From Myxococcales bacterium (lineage in GTDB: Bacteria; Myxococcota_A; Polyangia; Polyangiales; Houyiibacteriaceae): a stretch of DNA of 64,000 nt. Location: the NCBI GenBank assembly GCA_029863605.1, contig JAOTVB010000004.1, positions 1 to 64,000 on the forward strand, read 5' to 3'. Position numbers and translations under genes: made by a program. The notes beneath the pieces were generated by a model. The model saw nothing but the letters and a program-made list of their open reading frames with translations, had not been told where the DNA came from and searched no databases. Positions 9,105 through 18,338 of this stretch are shown in pieces (the first letter of the stretch is position 1; each line of letters opens with the position of its first letter).

Positions 9105-11081
9105 ATGAAATTTTGCAGGATTAGTGGTGCGCGGGGCGCATCCGGTTTGGCTCTTTTGTTGACCGCTGCCTTCAGCTTCGGTTGCAGCTCGCAACCAAAG
9201 GGGCAGTTGTCGTCTGCGCCTTCGGGATCGGTCGCGAACCTGATGAAGGAGCGTGGCTTGAGCGAGGCAGACGTGAGTGCCGCGCTCCAGACCTACACGC
9301 CAACCGGCAAGAAGGACGAGTACTACACGTTCGCGTCCGGGGGTCACGGTGGAAACTTGATCGTCATCGGCGTGCCGTCGATGCGCATCTTGAAGTACGT
9401 CGGCGTGTTCACACCGGAGCCCTGGCAGGGCTATGGCTACGGTGATCAGAGCAACCAAGTTCTCGAGGGCGGCAACCGCTTCAGCAAGACGATGACTTGG
9501 GGCGACATGCATCACCCGGCACTCAGCGAAACCGCTGGCGAGTACGACGGCAAGTTCCTTTTCGTGAACGACAAGGCCAACGCCCGGATAGCCGTCATCG
9601 ACCTCCACGACTTCGTTACCAAGCAGATCGTCACTTCGCAGCTGATCCAAAGTGATCACGGCGCGACCTTCGTCACACCGAACACCGAGTACGTGGTCGA
9701 ATCCGCTCAGTACCCGGCGCCGCTCGGTGGCGCTTACGCGCCGATTGAGGAGTACAAAGACAAGTACCGCGGGGCGGTCATCTTCTGGAAATTCGATCGT
9801 GACAAGGGCCGCATCGACCCGGAGAGGTCGTTTGCCATGGAGCTCCCGCCGTACATGCAGGACCTCTCCGATGCCGGGAAGCTGGCGAGCGAGGGCTGGG
9901 TTTTCATCAACTCGTTCAACACCGAGATGTCTTACGGCGGCACGTTGGAAGGCAATCCACCGATGGAGTCGGGCGCGTCTCAGAACGACATGGACTACCT
10001 CCACATCATCGACCTAGTCAGCGCCGAGAGGGTGGCTAAAGAGGACGGGAAGACGAAGACGATCGCCGGCATGAAAGTGATTTCACTCGACACCGTCAAC
10101 GAGGAGGGGTTGCTCCATCTCGTCGGCGAGCCCAAGAGCCCGCACGGCGTCGACATCACCCCCGATGGTAAAGAGCTCGTCGTTTCCGGTAAGCTCGACA
10201 CCCACGCGACGATCTACAGTTGGGAGAAGCTCAAGGGCCTCATCGACAGCAAGAAGTACGAGGGCAAGGACGCGTACGGCGTTCCGATTTTGCCCTTCAA
10301 GGACAGCATTCGAGGCCAAATCGAGATTGGGCTCGGCCCGCTCCACACCCAGTTCGACGACAAAGGCAATGCCTACACGTCGGTCTTCATCGAGTCGACG
10401 GTCGCCAAGTGGTCGGTCAAAGACCTCAAGCTCATCGGGAAGCAGAAGGTCCACTACAACGTCGGCCACATCGTCGCAGCCGAGGGTGACACGGTCAGCC
10501 CGGACGGCGGCTATCTGATCGCCATGAACAAATGGGCGATCGACCGCTTTGCCAAGGTGGGTCCTCTGCTTCCGCAGAACTTCCAGTTGATCGGGATCGA
10601 CAACGAGCAGATGCAGCTTCTTTACGACATGCCGCTTCCGCTCGGGGAGCCGCACTACGCCCAGATGATCAAAGCCGACAAGCTCGACCCGATCGACATC
10701 TACAAGCCCGCCGGGATGGATGTCGTCACGGACGAGCAATCCGAATTTGCCGTCAAAGCCAAGGAGGAGCGGATCGAGCGTAAGCCTGACGGTGTCCACG
10801 TCTACATGACGGCTGTGCGGAGCCACTTCACACCGGACATCATTCGCGTCAAGAAGGGTGACACCGTGCACTTGCACATCACCAACGTCGAACAGGCACA
10901 CGATGCGACCCACGGCTTCACGATCGGGTCGTACAACGTTCACAGCAGCCTCGAGCCCGGGAAGCACGTCGATCTTACGTTCGTGGCCGACAGGGAAGGC
11001 ACGTTCCCGTTCTATTGCACCGAATTCTGCTCGGCTCTCCATCTCGAAATGGCGGGGTACTTCCTGGTGGAACCCGGATGA
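9105..11081 (+). CDS. nosZ: Nitrous-oxide reductase NosZ, clade II
   Basis: NosZ reduces N2O to N2 in the periplasm. The ATG at 9105 follows AAGGAG with 5-base spacing. The 658-residue protein has the seven-bladed propeller domain with the clade II signature WGDMHHPALSET (His136/His137, CuZ ligands) and further ligand histidines in SDHG, SPHGVD and GPLHTQFD. The C-terminal cupredoxin domain carries the CuA site: His603, Cys638, Cys642, His646 and Met649 (CTEFCSALHLEM). Clade I proteins use a twin-arginine signal; this one has a Sec-type signal ending SFGCSS, which may be a lipobox (Cys27). It is the second gene of a compact operon. Confidence 0.97.
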   Translation: MKFCRISGARGASGLALLLTAAFSFGCSSQPKGQLSSAPSGSVANLMKERGLSEADVSAALQTYTPTGKKDEYYTFASGGHGGNLIVIGVPSMRILKYVGVFTPEPWQGYGYGDQSNQVLEGGNRFSKTMTWGDMHHPALSETAGEYDGKFLFVNDKANARIAVIDLHDFVTKQIVTSQLIQSDHGATFVTPNTEYVVESAQYPAPLGGAYAPIEEYKDKYRGAVIFWKFDRDKGRIDPERSFAMELPPYMQDLSDAGKLASEGWVFINSFNTEMSYGGTLEGNPPMESGASQNDMDYLHIIDLVSAERVAKEDGKTKTIAGMKVISLDTVNEEGLLHLVGEPKSPHGVDITPDGKELVVSGKLDTHATIYSWEKLKGLIDSKKYEGKDAYGVPILPFKDSIRGQIEIGLGPLHTQFDDKGNAYTSVFIESTVAKWSVKDLKLIGKQKVHYNVGHIVAAEGDTVSPDGGYLIAMNKWAIDRFAKVGPLLPQNFQLIGIDNEQMQLLYDMPLPLGEPHYAQMIKADKLDPIDIYKPAGMDVVTDEQSEFAVKAKEERIERKPDGVHVYMTAVRSHFTPDIIRVKKGDTVHLHITNVEQAHDATHGFTIGSYNVHSSLEPGKHVDLTFVADREGTFPFYCTEFCSALHLEMAGYFLVEPG

Positions 11082-12442
11082 TGCGCGGCGCCGCATGCAA
11101 CGGCGGGGGGCTGTGTGTTCTCCTCCGTGTGTGCGTGAGCGTCGCAGTCCTGCTCATGGTGGCCTCGTGTGAGTCGCGCGCCGATTTGATTTTCGCCGGC
11201 GAGCGGCCGCACGAAGCGCCCGCTCCCCCAGACGACTGCAACGTGGTGGAAGCCGGCTTCAACCTCCAGCGCGCTGTCGACGATGCAATCGAAAACACCA
11301 CCCTCTGTCTCGAGCCGGGCGACCATGCGGGCCCCCTCGACGTCAACAAGAACGTAACGATCTGGGGTCCACACGAAGCCGTCATTCGCTCCTCCGGCGA
11401 AGGGACGACCATAGAGCTCGGCGCCGACGGAGCTGCGCTACTCGGCGTCACGATCGATGGAAGCGGCGGACGCTTTGATACCCTCGATGCGGCGGTCCAC
11501 GTCACCGGCGACCACAACCGGGTCGAGGGAGTTGTGGTCCGCAACGCGGCATTTGGCTTGCTCGTCGAGAAGGCCAACTATGCATCGATTCGCAACAATC
11601 TCGTTTTGGGGCCTGATGAGGGCCCACTCGGGCTTCGCGGCGACGGCATTCGGCTTTGGGAGACGCGGCATTCGGTGGTCGAAGGTAACGATGTGATCGG
11701 AAGCCGCGACATGGTCGTTTGGTATTCGAGCGACAACCGAATCGTCGACAACACCGTTCTTCGAAGCCGATATGGCACCCACTTCATGTACAGCCATGGC
11801 AACGTCCTCGAAGGGAACCGCTACATCGACAACGTGGTGGGCGTCTTCATCATGTACAGCCGCAACGTCCAGGTGAAACGGAACCTCCTAGCGCGATCGT
11901 CCGGGCCTGGCGGAATGGGACTCGGGATCAAGGAGTCCGGGAACCTGGCCGTGTCCGATAACTTCTTCGTGGCAAACACCAAGGGCGTCTACATGGACAC
12001 GTCGCCGCTCGACGAAGACGACTTCAACAGGTTCGAGCGCAACGCATTCTACCACTCCGAAGTCGCTGTCCTGATGCATGGCAGCGAGCACCGGAACACG
12101 TTCAGCGACAATGCGTTCGTCAGCAATCATTCGCAGGTCGAGGTCGAGGGCGGAGGAGATGCGCTAGGCGTCGATTGGAAAGAGAACGCTTTCGACGACT
12201 ATGCTGGCTATGACATGGACCGCGACGGTTACGGCGACATCCCCTACGAGCTCCGGCGGCTCAGCAGCCAGCTTGCAAGCACGTACCCGCAGCTCCTCTT
12301 TTTTCGGGGCGCGATCACCCTCGAGCTCCTCGACGCGATCAGCCTCTTGTTTCCGTTGGTCGAACCGCAGACCACACTGATCGATTCGCGACCCAAAATG
12401 AGCGCGGCAACTTGGGATGGTGGGCATGCGGGTCGAAGGTAG
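11078..12442 (+). CDS. nosD: NosD, periplasmic copper-site maturation protein
   Basis: The ATG at 11078 overlaps the nosZ stop (ATGA); an adjacent ATG at 11081 is an alternative. A long N-terminal hydrophobic segment ends in a lipobox (MVASC). The body of roughly 400 residues is a right-handed parallel beta-helix of the NosD/CASH type, shown by repeated turns such as NRVEGVVVRN, SVVEGNDVIGSRD, NRIVDNTVLRSR and GNVLEGNRYIDN. NosD works with the NosFY ABC transporter to assemble the CuZ centre of NosZ. Its last 26 bases overlap nosF, consistent with translational coupling. Confidence 0.93.
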   Translation: MMRGAACNGGGLCVLLRVCVSVAVLLMVASCESRADLIFAGERPHEAPAPPDDCNVVEAGFNLQRAVDDAIENTTLCLEPGDHAGPLDVNKNVTIWGPHEAVIRSSGEGTTIELGADGAALLGVTIDGSGGRFDTLDAAVHVTGDHNRVEGVVVRNAAFGLLVEKANYASIRNNLVLGPDEGPLGLRGDGIRLWETRHSVVEGNDVIGSRDMVVWYSSDNRIVDNTVLRSRYGTHFMYSHGNVLEGNRYIDNVVGVFIMYSRNVQVKRNLLARSSGPGGMGLGIKESGNLAVSDNFFVANTKGVYMDTSPLDEDDFNRFERNAFYHSEVAVLMHGSEHRNTFSDNAFVSNHSQVEVEGGGDALGVDWKENAFDDYAGYDMDRDGYGDIPYELRRLSSQLASTYPQLLFFRGAITLELLDAISLLFPLVEPQTTLIDSRPKMSAATWDGGHAGRR

Positions 12443-13322
12443 AGGCATCCGCAAGCGGTTTGGTCGCATCGAAGCACTCCGGGGGATCGACTTCACCATC
12501 CCGACGGGCGGTCGAGTAGGGCTGGTCGGGCCAAACGCGTCCGGGAAATCGACCCTCATCCGCATCGTGCTTGGGCTTCAGCAATGTGAGGGCGAGCTCC
12601 TCCTCGATGGCTCAAGCAAGCGAAGTCTCGAGCTCGCCGACCGGATCGCGTATGTCCCCCAGATCGCCCCAAAGCTCGGGGCTTCGGTGGGCGAGGTGGT
12701 CAAGGCGATCACCCGTGTGCGGGGCCTTCCCGTCGACGATGTGGTGGAGCGGGGAGCCCACCTGGGACTCGACTTTCGCGCGATCGACCGGCAAGCCTTT
12801 CGGGATCTTTCAGGCGGGGCGAAGCAGAAAACTCTCCTAGCGCTTGCGCTAGCGAGCCGGGCATCGCTGTTCGTTCTCGACGAACCGACCGCGAGCCTCG
12901 ACACGACTTCTCGCATGGACCTCTTCGATCAACTGTCGCATCGCACGCAGGGGGCAACATTGATCCTCTGCTCTCACCGACTCGAGGAGATCCGGACACT
13001 CGTCGATCGAGTGATGGTGCTCGAAGAAGGGAGGTTGGCGTATTTTGGGCCGACAGAGGCTTATCTCGACAGCATTACGCTGAGCACCATCGAGGTTCAG
13101 ATGCTGAACGGCACGGGGGCTGACACGCTGACCCGCCTGGGATTCGAACCCGGCGTTGCCGGATGGTGGAGTCGCACGGCAACGCGCGCTGAAAAGCTCG
13201 CTCTCGTTGCGGAGCTTTCGGAGACGATGGCGGGCCGACTCGGCAACCTCCTCGTGCGGGACGCCGAGGCCGTGCGGCTAGACGACCAAGAGGAAGACCG
13301 TGAGCTCGGCAAGCGCGACTAA
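12417..13322 (+). CDS. nosF: NosF, ABC transporter ATP-binding protein
   Basis: This is an ABC ATPase of about 301 residues with Walker A GPNASGKS (38-45), signature LSGGAKQK, Walker B LFVLDEP and the H-loop histidine in CSHRLEE. It energises the NosY permease for copper-site maturation in NosZ. The start is not settled: ATG at 12417 or in-frame ATG at 12426, neither with a strong Shine-Dalgarno sequence; both overlap nosD. The 3' end overlaps nosL by 23 bases. The accessory C-terminal region after the ATPase core (about residues 215-301) is of the NosF type. Confidence 0.93.
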   Translation: MVGMRVEGRGIRKRFGRIEALRGIDFTIPTGGRVGLVGPNASGKSTLIRIVLGLQQCEGELLLDGSSKRSLELADRIAYVPQIAPKLGASVGEVVKAITRVRGLPVDDVVERGAHLGLDFRAIDRQAFRDLSGGAKQKTLLALALASRASLFVLDEPTASLDTTSRMDLFDQLSHRTQGATLILCSHRLEEIRTLVDRVMVLEEGRLAYFGPTEAYLDSITLSTIEVQMLNGTGADTLTRLGFEPGVAGWWSRTATRAEKLALVAELSETMAGRLGNLLVRDAEAVRLDDQEEDRELGKRD

Positions 13323-13755
13323 GATCATCCTCGCAGCGGTGGCAGTCCTGCTCGTAGGCATCGTGCTGACTCGGCTCAATCGAGTCTCATTGCCCGAAGG
13401 CCCAGTGCCTGTCGTGTGGGACCGCGAGGTTTGCGAACACTGCAAGATGCACGTCGGTGACCCCCGCTTTGCGGCCCAGTTGCAGGCGGCGAATGGAGCG
13501 GTGATGAGCTTCGACGACCCGGGGTGCCTGGCCGCCTACCTCGAAGCGCATCCGATGGAGTTGCATGCGCTCTACTTCCGGGATTACGACGGTCAGCAGT
13601 GGCTCTCCCAATCCGGAGCAGGCTTTGTGCCAGTCGACGACTCGCCGATGGGCTACGGTATCGCTGCGGTGACCCGCGACACGCCGGGGGCACGCGACTG
13701 GGAATGGGCCCGCAAGCGTGCGCTCGAGCGAGAGCGACAAGAGGGGGCCCGGTGA
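13300..13755 (+). CDS. nosL: NosL, copper chaperone
   Basis: The GTG start at 13300 is preceded by AGGAAG inside the end of nosF. The protein has an N-terminal hydrophobic anchor (about residues 8-25) but no lipobox cysteine, unlike many NosL proteins, so it is probably membrane-anchored by the uncleaved helix. The NosL copper motif CxxCxM is present (CEHCKM, Cys45, Cys48, Met50), followed by the family segments VMSFDDPGCLAAYL and DDSPMGYG. NosL delivers Cu(I) to apo-NosZ through NosDFY. It sits between nosF and nosY, whereas nosDFYL is the more usual order. Confidence 0.93.
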   Translation: MSSASATKIILAAVAVLLVGIVLTRLNRVSLPEGPVPVVWDREVCEHCKMHVGDPRFAAQLQAANGAVMSFDDPGCLAAYLEAHPMELHALYFRDYDGQQWLSQSGAGFVPVDDSPMGYGIAAVTRDTPGARDWEWARKRALERERQEGAR

Positions 13756-14594
13756 AGCGACAGCTGAATTCGTACTGGGCCGTTGCGCAGCTCGACATGG
13801 CCGAGGTGCTTCGGTCTAGGTGGCTCCTCTTCTGTGTGGTCATCTACGCGCTTTTGGCTGCTCTGTTCGTACTGGTCGGGATGCGGGAGTCGACTGTCTT
13901 CGGTTTTACGGGGACCGGGCGAGTGCTGGTCTCGTACGTGCACGCGTTGCTCGTACTCTTGCCACTGATGGCGCTCGTGGCGACCGGTCACGTCGTCAAC
14001 AAGGCGCGTGACGACGGAGCGCTCGAGCTCTTGTTCAGTCAACCGATTTCGCGCGCGGCGTTCTTCAGCGCCGTTTCAACCGTGCGTTTGGTTGTCCTAC
14101 TCGCGCCACTCGTCGTGTTGATGGTTGCGATGGGCGTCTTCGGGCGCGTCGCGTTCGGCCAACAGATCGCCTGGAGCTTCATAAACAACTGTTTGGTCCT
14201 TTGCACTGCATTGGTCTGGGCTTTTTGCGGCCTGGGTCTTTGGGTGTCGACCTCGGTTTCCAACTCCGCACGCGCGACCATGTACTTGCTGCTCATATGG
14301 GTTGCGGGGATCGCGCTTCTCGATTTCGCGCTTGCCGGGATGATGCTTCAGTGGCGCCTCGAGCCGAGAGTCGTGTTCGCCCTGGCAGCCCTCAACCCGG
14401 TTCAGAGCATTCGAATGGCGCTGCTTTCCTCCGCGGACCCGCAGCTCAGCGTTCTTGGGCCGGTCGGGTTCTATCTTGCCAATCGAATTGGCAGCACGTG
14501 GCTTTACGTTCTGGGCCTCGGATGGCCGCTGTTACTAGGTGCGATCGCTTGGTCGGGCGCGCTTTGGAGGCTCCGGCGCGGCGATGTCGCGTAG
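13752..14594 (+). CDS. nosY: NosY, ABC transporter permease
   Basis: The GTG at 13752 overlaps the nosL stop (GTGA), so the longer open frame beginning inside nosL is rejected. The 280-residue protein has six predicted membrane helices and the ABC-2 permease hallmark early loop (NKARDDGALELLFSQPISR), typical of NosY. It forms the membrane channel with NosF and interacts with NosD during CuZ assembly. It ends 23 bases before the next gene, which has its own strong ribosome-binding site. Confidence 0.92.
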   Translation: MKRQLNSYWAVAQLDMAEVLRSRWLLFCVVIYALLAALFVLVGMRESTVFGFTGTGRVLVSYVHALLVLLPLMALVATGHVVNKARDDGALELLFSQPISRAAFFSAVSTVRLVVLLAPLVVLMVAMGVFGRVAFGQQIAWSFINNCLVLCTALVWAFCGLGLWVSTSVSNSARATMYLLLIWVAGIALLDFALAGMMLQWRLEPRVVFALAALNPVQSIRMALLSSADPQLSVLGPVGFYLANRIGSTWLYVLGLGWPLLLGAIAWSGALWRLRRGDVA

Positions 14595-14617
14595 AAAGAA
14601 AAGCTAGAGGAGGCGAG

Positions 14618-15268
14618 ATGACGAAGGCATTGGATGCGTTTTACCGATTCTTGGATGAGCCGCTGTTTCCATGGGCGCGCATCGTCTTGGCGGTACTCAC
14701 GCTCCTCGTGATCGCAAGCTTCACTGTGCCAATGTGGCACATCCGGATGGTCGCGCCTCAATACCCCGAAGGCCTCGACCTCTATATCTACTCCTACAAG
14801 GTCGACGGGGGTCACGACGGTGCTGACGTCCAAGAGATCAGCACCCTTAACCACTATATCGGAATGCGGCCGCTCGACCGCACGGAGCTCACCGATCTCG
14901 ATTGGATTCCGTTCCTCTTCATCGGGATGATCATCCTCGCGCTGCGGACTGCCGTGATCGGAAAGGTGAGGTCACTCATCGATCTTCTGGTGATCACGAC
15001 GTATGCTGGGATATTCGGTTTTGGGAGGCTCTACTACAAGCTCTACACGTTCGGGCACGACCTCGACCCGAGGGCTCCGATCACAATCGAGCCGTTCACG
15101 CCAGTCCTGTGGGGCGAAAAGCAGGTCGCCAATTTCTTCACCGAAGCAAACCCGTCGGCTGGGACGTATTACGTGGCTGTGTTCGCGTTAGGGCTGTCGG
15201 TGTTGGTGGTTTTTCATCTGGCGGTCGGACGCCGTCGTCATCGCGATGCGGTTCTCGCCGAGACTTAG
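14618..15268 (+). CDS. nos-cluster 4-TM membrane protein of unknown function
   Basis: The ATG at 14618 follows GAGGAGG at a good distance, so the longer frame starting inside nosY is rejected. The 216-residue protein has four membrane helices (about 19-41, 95-115, 120-142 and 185-208) and a periplasmic loop with the motifs VAPQYPEG and LNHYIGM. From memory, proteins with these two motifs recur next to clade II nosZ genes, especially in Bacteroidetes, where they are annotated as hypothetical. It is last in the nos operon. A role in electron transfer or copper handling is a guess from position. Confidence 0.85.
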   Translation: MTKALDAFYRFLDEPLFPWARIVLAVLTLLVIASFTVPMWHIRMVAPQYPEGLDLYIYSYKVDGGHDGADVQEISTLNHYIGMRPLDRTELTDLDWIPFLFIGMIILALRTAVIGKVRSLIDLLVITTYAGIFGFGRLYYKLYTFGHDLDPRAPITIEPFTPVLWGEKQVANFFTEANPSAGTYYVAVFALGLSVLVVFHLAVGRRRHRDAVLAET

Positions 15269-15291
15269 AGCGCCTTCGGCACCCAAATCAT

Positions 15292-16026
15292 CTACGAGCC
15301 GAGGTGAACGGTGAGGGCGAAAGTTCCAGAGATCGCCGTCCCAGCCGTGCCGCCCGTGATCGATTGTTCGGTGCCGGAAACCGTCTCGGTGCCGCGGACC
15401 GCTAACCCGATCAACGAGTAGTCGAAGTCAGCCGCCAACGAGACCCACTTCACGATGGGAATTCGCAAGCCCAGCCCCATAGACGCCCCTCCACCGTCGG
15501 TTCGGACGTCGGTGAGTATGTTTTCGAAGCCCGGTACCGCGAGGCCGCCTTTGGTCGTGTAGTAGTTCAGGCCGAGCTTGATCGTCGGATGCACGTAGGG
15601 AACGGCGCGAATGAGGAAGCCGAAGTCGAGGCCTACCGTGATCAAGTCGAACGGGTCGTAGTTGGCCCTCTTGAAGTGACCGCCTACCGTCGTCGAGCCC
15701 GCCCGAAACTTCAGCGCCGCGCCGAACTCTGGGCCGGTGACGACCACAGACGGGATCTGAGACGCGATCTCTGGTGGTATGAAATCCAGGCCCCGGAACT
15801 GAGTCACGTTCCATCGAGATGGCCCCGCCGTTGCTTCGAGCCATACGAGACCGCCGACGCGCTTGCTGTAGACGCTCGATTTCTCCTCGCTCGGCTGGTC
15901 AGCGGGTTCGGGTGGCGTCACTTGCACGCCCTCTTCACCGTCAGAAAACGTCGTCTGAACCTCTTGCGCGGCCGCGCCGGACGCCATCATCAAAGCCACA
16001 CCCAAGATACAAGCAAAATGCTGCAT
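15292..16026 (-). CDS. Probable outer-membrane beta-barrel protein
   Basis: The ATG at 16026 is chosen because it follows TAGGGGGA and opens a standard Sec signal (about 20 residues, ending SGAAAQ). The mature part of roughly 220 residues has a short charged, Pro-rich N-terminus and then alternating amphipathic strands with many Gly, Tyr and Phe, ending in a strand (GTFALTVHLGS), as in small beta-barrels. No family is recognised. It converges on the nos operon with a 23-base gap. Cellular role unknown. Confidence 0.6.
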   Translation of the reverse strand: MQHFACILGVALMMASGAAAQEVQTTFSDGEEGVQVTPPEPADQPSEEKSSVYSKRVGGLVWLEATAGPSRWNVTQFRGLDFIPPEIASQIPSVVVTGPEFGAALKFRAGSTTVGGHFKRANYDPFDLITVGLDFGFLIRAVPYVHPTIKLGLNYYTTKGGLAVPGFENILTDVRTDGGGASMGLGLRIPIVKWVSLAADFDYSLIGLAVRGTETVSGTEQSITGGTAGTAISGTFALTVHLGS

Positions 16027-16280
16027 CGGTCCCCCTAACCGTTGATGCTCAGCGACCAAAACAGGCCGCAATCCCCACTTTCAGTTTCAGGGCGGGCTTC
16101 TCGGACGTCAACGTCAACCGGGGAGGATCGTGCGCTCCCTCACAGAACTCGAGTGACTTCGCTACTTCCTGAGCTGCTCGAAGAGCCTCAGTTCGCGCCG
16201 ATGGGCACCTGTGACAGAACGGCCGTCATCGCCTAGACTCGCCGCGGCTCGTGCCAACGTGAACGCAAGAGGAGAGCATC

Positions 16281-16661
16281 ATGTTGAGGAAGTTCGTTTG
16301 GATCACCGGTTTTCTCGATATTTTGATCGGCCTTGGGGTCTGGACGCAGCCGCTGACCAATCCCGAGCAGGGGACGTTCGTATCCCTCATGACCCTGGGC
16401 GCATTCCTCATGTTTGCAGGCGCAGCGTTGATGTGGTCGTCGAAAGACATCGCAGTGCGCGCGCCCGTCATCTTTTGGCAAGGGCTCGTACGGCTTACCG
16501 CGGTGATCAGCATCTTGTACGGTGTGCCGAAAGGGCTCGCCACTCCCTACGAATACGGAGTCGCTGCTTTTGACGGCGTCATCTCGCTGACGTACATCCT
16601 CGGTACGATGAGGTTTACCGGGGCGTCTGCTTTCAAGCTCTTCATGGGCAAGACCCAGTAG
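16281..16661 (+). CDS. Small 4-TM membrane protein
   Basis: A 126-residue protein with four predicted hydrophobic helices (about 5-25, 35-52, 66-84 and 92-110) and a good ribosome-binding site (AAGAGGAGA) before the ATG. It has no recognisable catalytic motif. It stands alone between the outer-membrane protein (divergent) and the AI-2E-type permease (same strand, 68 bases downstream). Function unknown. Confidence 0.7.
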   Translation: MLRKFVWITGFLDILIGLGVWTQPLTNPEQGTFVSLMTLGAFLMFAGAALMWSSKDIAVRAPVIFWQGLVRLTAVISILYGVPKGLATPYEYGVAAFDGVISLTYILGTMRFTGASAFKLFMGKTQ

Positions 16662-16729
16662 TTTTTGGTGCTCCGCCTCTCTGACGCTGCCGGGCCGTGC
16701 GTAAGTGCCGTGTCTGCTAGTCTCCTGTC

Positions 16730-17749
16730 ATGGTTCGGCTGGCCGCTTTTGGAATCTTTCTTGTGATCCTCAGCTTGGGGCGTCCCATCGTGATCCCCGT
16801 GCTCTTGGCGAGTCTGATCGCGATCAGCCTCTCCAAGATCGTCGATCTAAGCGACAAGGGGCTTCCGCGATGGCTCACAGTGCTACTCGCTTGCCTTGCC
16901 GCGGTCGCCGTGGTCATGGGCCTGGGTTTCTTGACTACCAGGGCCGCAACGGATTTCGCCTCCGCCTTCAGCCAATATCGCGGCGATTGGGACCGGCTTC
17001 AGGTTGAGCTCGCAAGCTGGCTGTGGAGCCAAGGGCTCGGGATTCCCGCGACTGCGGTTACCGAGTTCGACCCCGGCGAGCTCGTCCGAGGCCTCGCGGT
17101 CCCAGGTTTCACGCTCGCGCTGAGCATCGTCTCGTCGGGGTTCCTCGTGTTGCTGATTACCGTCTTCCTAGTCATCGAGAGCTCGTCGTTTTCGAAGAAG
17201 TTCGCCAACACCGACAAGCTCGGCACGATGAACGTCGAGGTGCTGCGAGGGGCTGCGCGGGACGTTCAGCAATATTTGCTGATCAAGACCGTGACGAGCA
17301 CTGCAACGGGGCTACTGGTCGCCGGGCTCACGACTGTAGTCGGATTGGGTCACTCCCTGCTCTTCGGTCTTCTCGCTTTCGTCCTCAATTACATTCCGAG
17401 TATCGGCAGCATTCTCGCATCGGTACCGGCGATTGGGCTTTGTTTGCTCACTTTGGGGTGGGTCCCTGCGATGGGGCTTGCGGCAGGGTATTTTGCGATC
17501 AACTTCGTGATTGGAATCGGGATAGAGCCTAGATGGGCTGGCGATGCCACCGATCTCTCGCCAACAGTCGTGGTGTTATCGATGGTGTTTTGGGGTTTCG
17601 TGCTCGGCCCGGTTGGCGCTCTTCTCTCGGTCCCCCTCACCATCATCGTGCGAATCACCGCTTCGCAGTCCGAAGAGTGGTCGTGGCTCGCAAAGTTGCT
17701 GAGCTCGCCCCGAAGCATCGTCCGTGCCCAAGACGACCAAGTCGCCTAG
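16730..17749 (+). CDS. AI-2E family transporter
   Basis: A 339-residue integral membrane protein with seven to eight hydrophobic segments and the family's conserved C-terminal region (LNYIPSIGSILASVPAI, IEPRWAGDATDLSPTVVVLSMVFWG, GPVGALLSVPLTI). Members are annotated as AI-2 exporters (TqsA/YdiK type) or as Na+/H+ antiporters; the name does not prove the substrate. No strong Shine-Dalgarno is seen before the ATG at 16730. A convergent gene follows after 37 bases. Confidence 0.9.
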   Translation: MVRLAAFGIFLVILSLGRPIVIPVLLASLIAISLSKIVDLSDKGLPRWLTVLLACLAAVAVVMGLGFLTTRAATDFASAFSQYRGDWDRLQVELASWLWSQGLGIPATAVTEFDPGELVRGLAVPGFTLALSIVSSGFLVLLITVFLVIESSSFSKKFANTDKLGTMNVEVLRGAARDVQQYLLIKTVTSTATGLLVAGLTTVVGLGHSLLFGLLAFVLNYIPSIGSILASVPAIGLCLLTLGWVPAMGLAAGYFAINFVIGIGIEPRWAGDATDLSPTVVVLSMVFWGFVLGPVGALLSVPLTIIVRITASQSEEWSWLAKLLSSPRSIVRAQDDQVA

Positions 17750-17786
17750 CTAAGGGCGCTCACAGAAAACGACTATGCCTCCCTCG

Positions 17787-18293
17787 TCAGCCGCTCGCCT
17801 GGCTTTTAGCGAGCTTGGCGATGGCGTACGCGGCGATCGGCACGATCTGCCCATCCCCCTCGATGCCCTCCACGCACCAGCTTGCGGCGGCCTCCATGGT
17901 TGAAAAGGCCTTGTTTGGGGCCGGCTGCGGGGAGATCCATCGCAATGCCGTGTACGCCCCGCGCACGATCGCGTTCTGGATGATGATCGCACTTCCGATA
18001 TTCTTCTTGCGGATGATGGGCCGGTTGCTGTCCTCGAACTCTTTCAACTGCCGGCGCATCGTGGCCTCTGGTACACGAGCGATCTTGGTCGTATCAACGA
18101 TCAAGGCATGTCGAGTCGGTGCCGAAAAGACGTGCTCGTAGCACTCACGCATGTAGGTGATGTCGTCTTCGACCATCACCGGCGGCATGGTGATCACCAC
18201 CAGCGGCCACATCGATACGTCGAACATCAGGCCAACGCCGGTCGGCGGCCCGCTGACTTTTGGGAACTCCCCCATGCTAGAGATTATCGACAT
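17787..18293 (-). CDS. Hypothetical protein, possibly STAS/SpoIIAA-like
   Basis: The ATG at 18293 (MSIISSMGEF) is chosen over a GTG 13 codons upstream; ribosome-binding sites are weak for both. The protein of about 168 residues has the pattern beta strand (WPLVVITMPP), helix (ITYMRECYEHVFS), strand (HALIVDTTK), helix (ATMRRQLKEFED), strand (IGSAIIIQN). This resembles small STAS/SpoIIAA-like domains found in Myxococcota. There is no signal peptide. It is the last gene of a run that includes the FG-GAP lipoprotein upstream (45-base gap). Function unknown. Confidence 0.6.
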   Translation of the reverse strand: MSIISSMGEFPKVSGPPTGVGLMFDVSMWPLVVITMPPVMVEDDITYMRECYEHVFSAPTRHALIVDTTKIARVPEATMRRQLKEFEDSNRPIIRKKNIGSAIIIQNAIVRGAYTALRWISPQPAPNKAFSTMEAAASWCVEGIEGDGQIVPIAAYAIAKLAKSQASG

Positions 18294-18338
18294 TTTGCGC
18301 GGGGATGCAAAGGGCGCCCGTCGAGCCCACATTCGTTG

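Noticed and set aside
8763-10004. A 413-codon - strand open frame
   Set aside because: It lies entirely opposite the cytochrome c gene and nosZ, shows no family features and is rich in Arg and Leu, as expected from antisense of high-GC genes.
10083-11096. A 337-codon - strand open frame
   Set aside because: Antisense shadow of the 3' half of nosZ; the + strand carries the CuA site.
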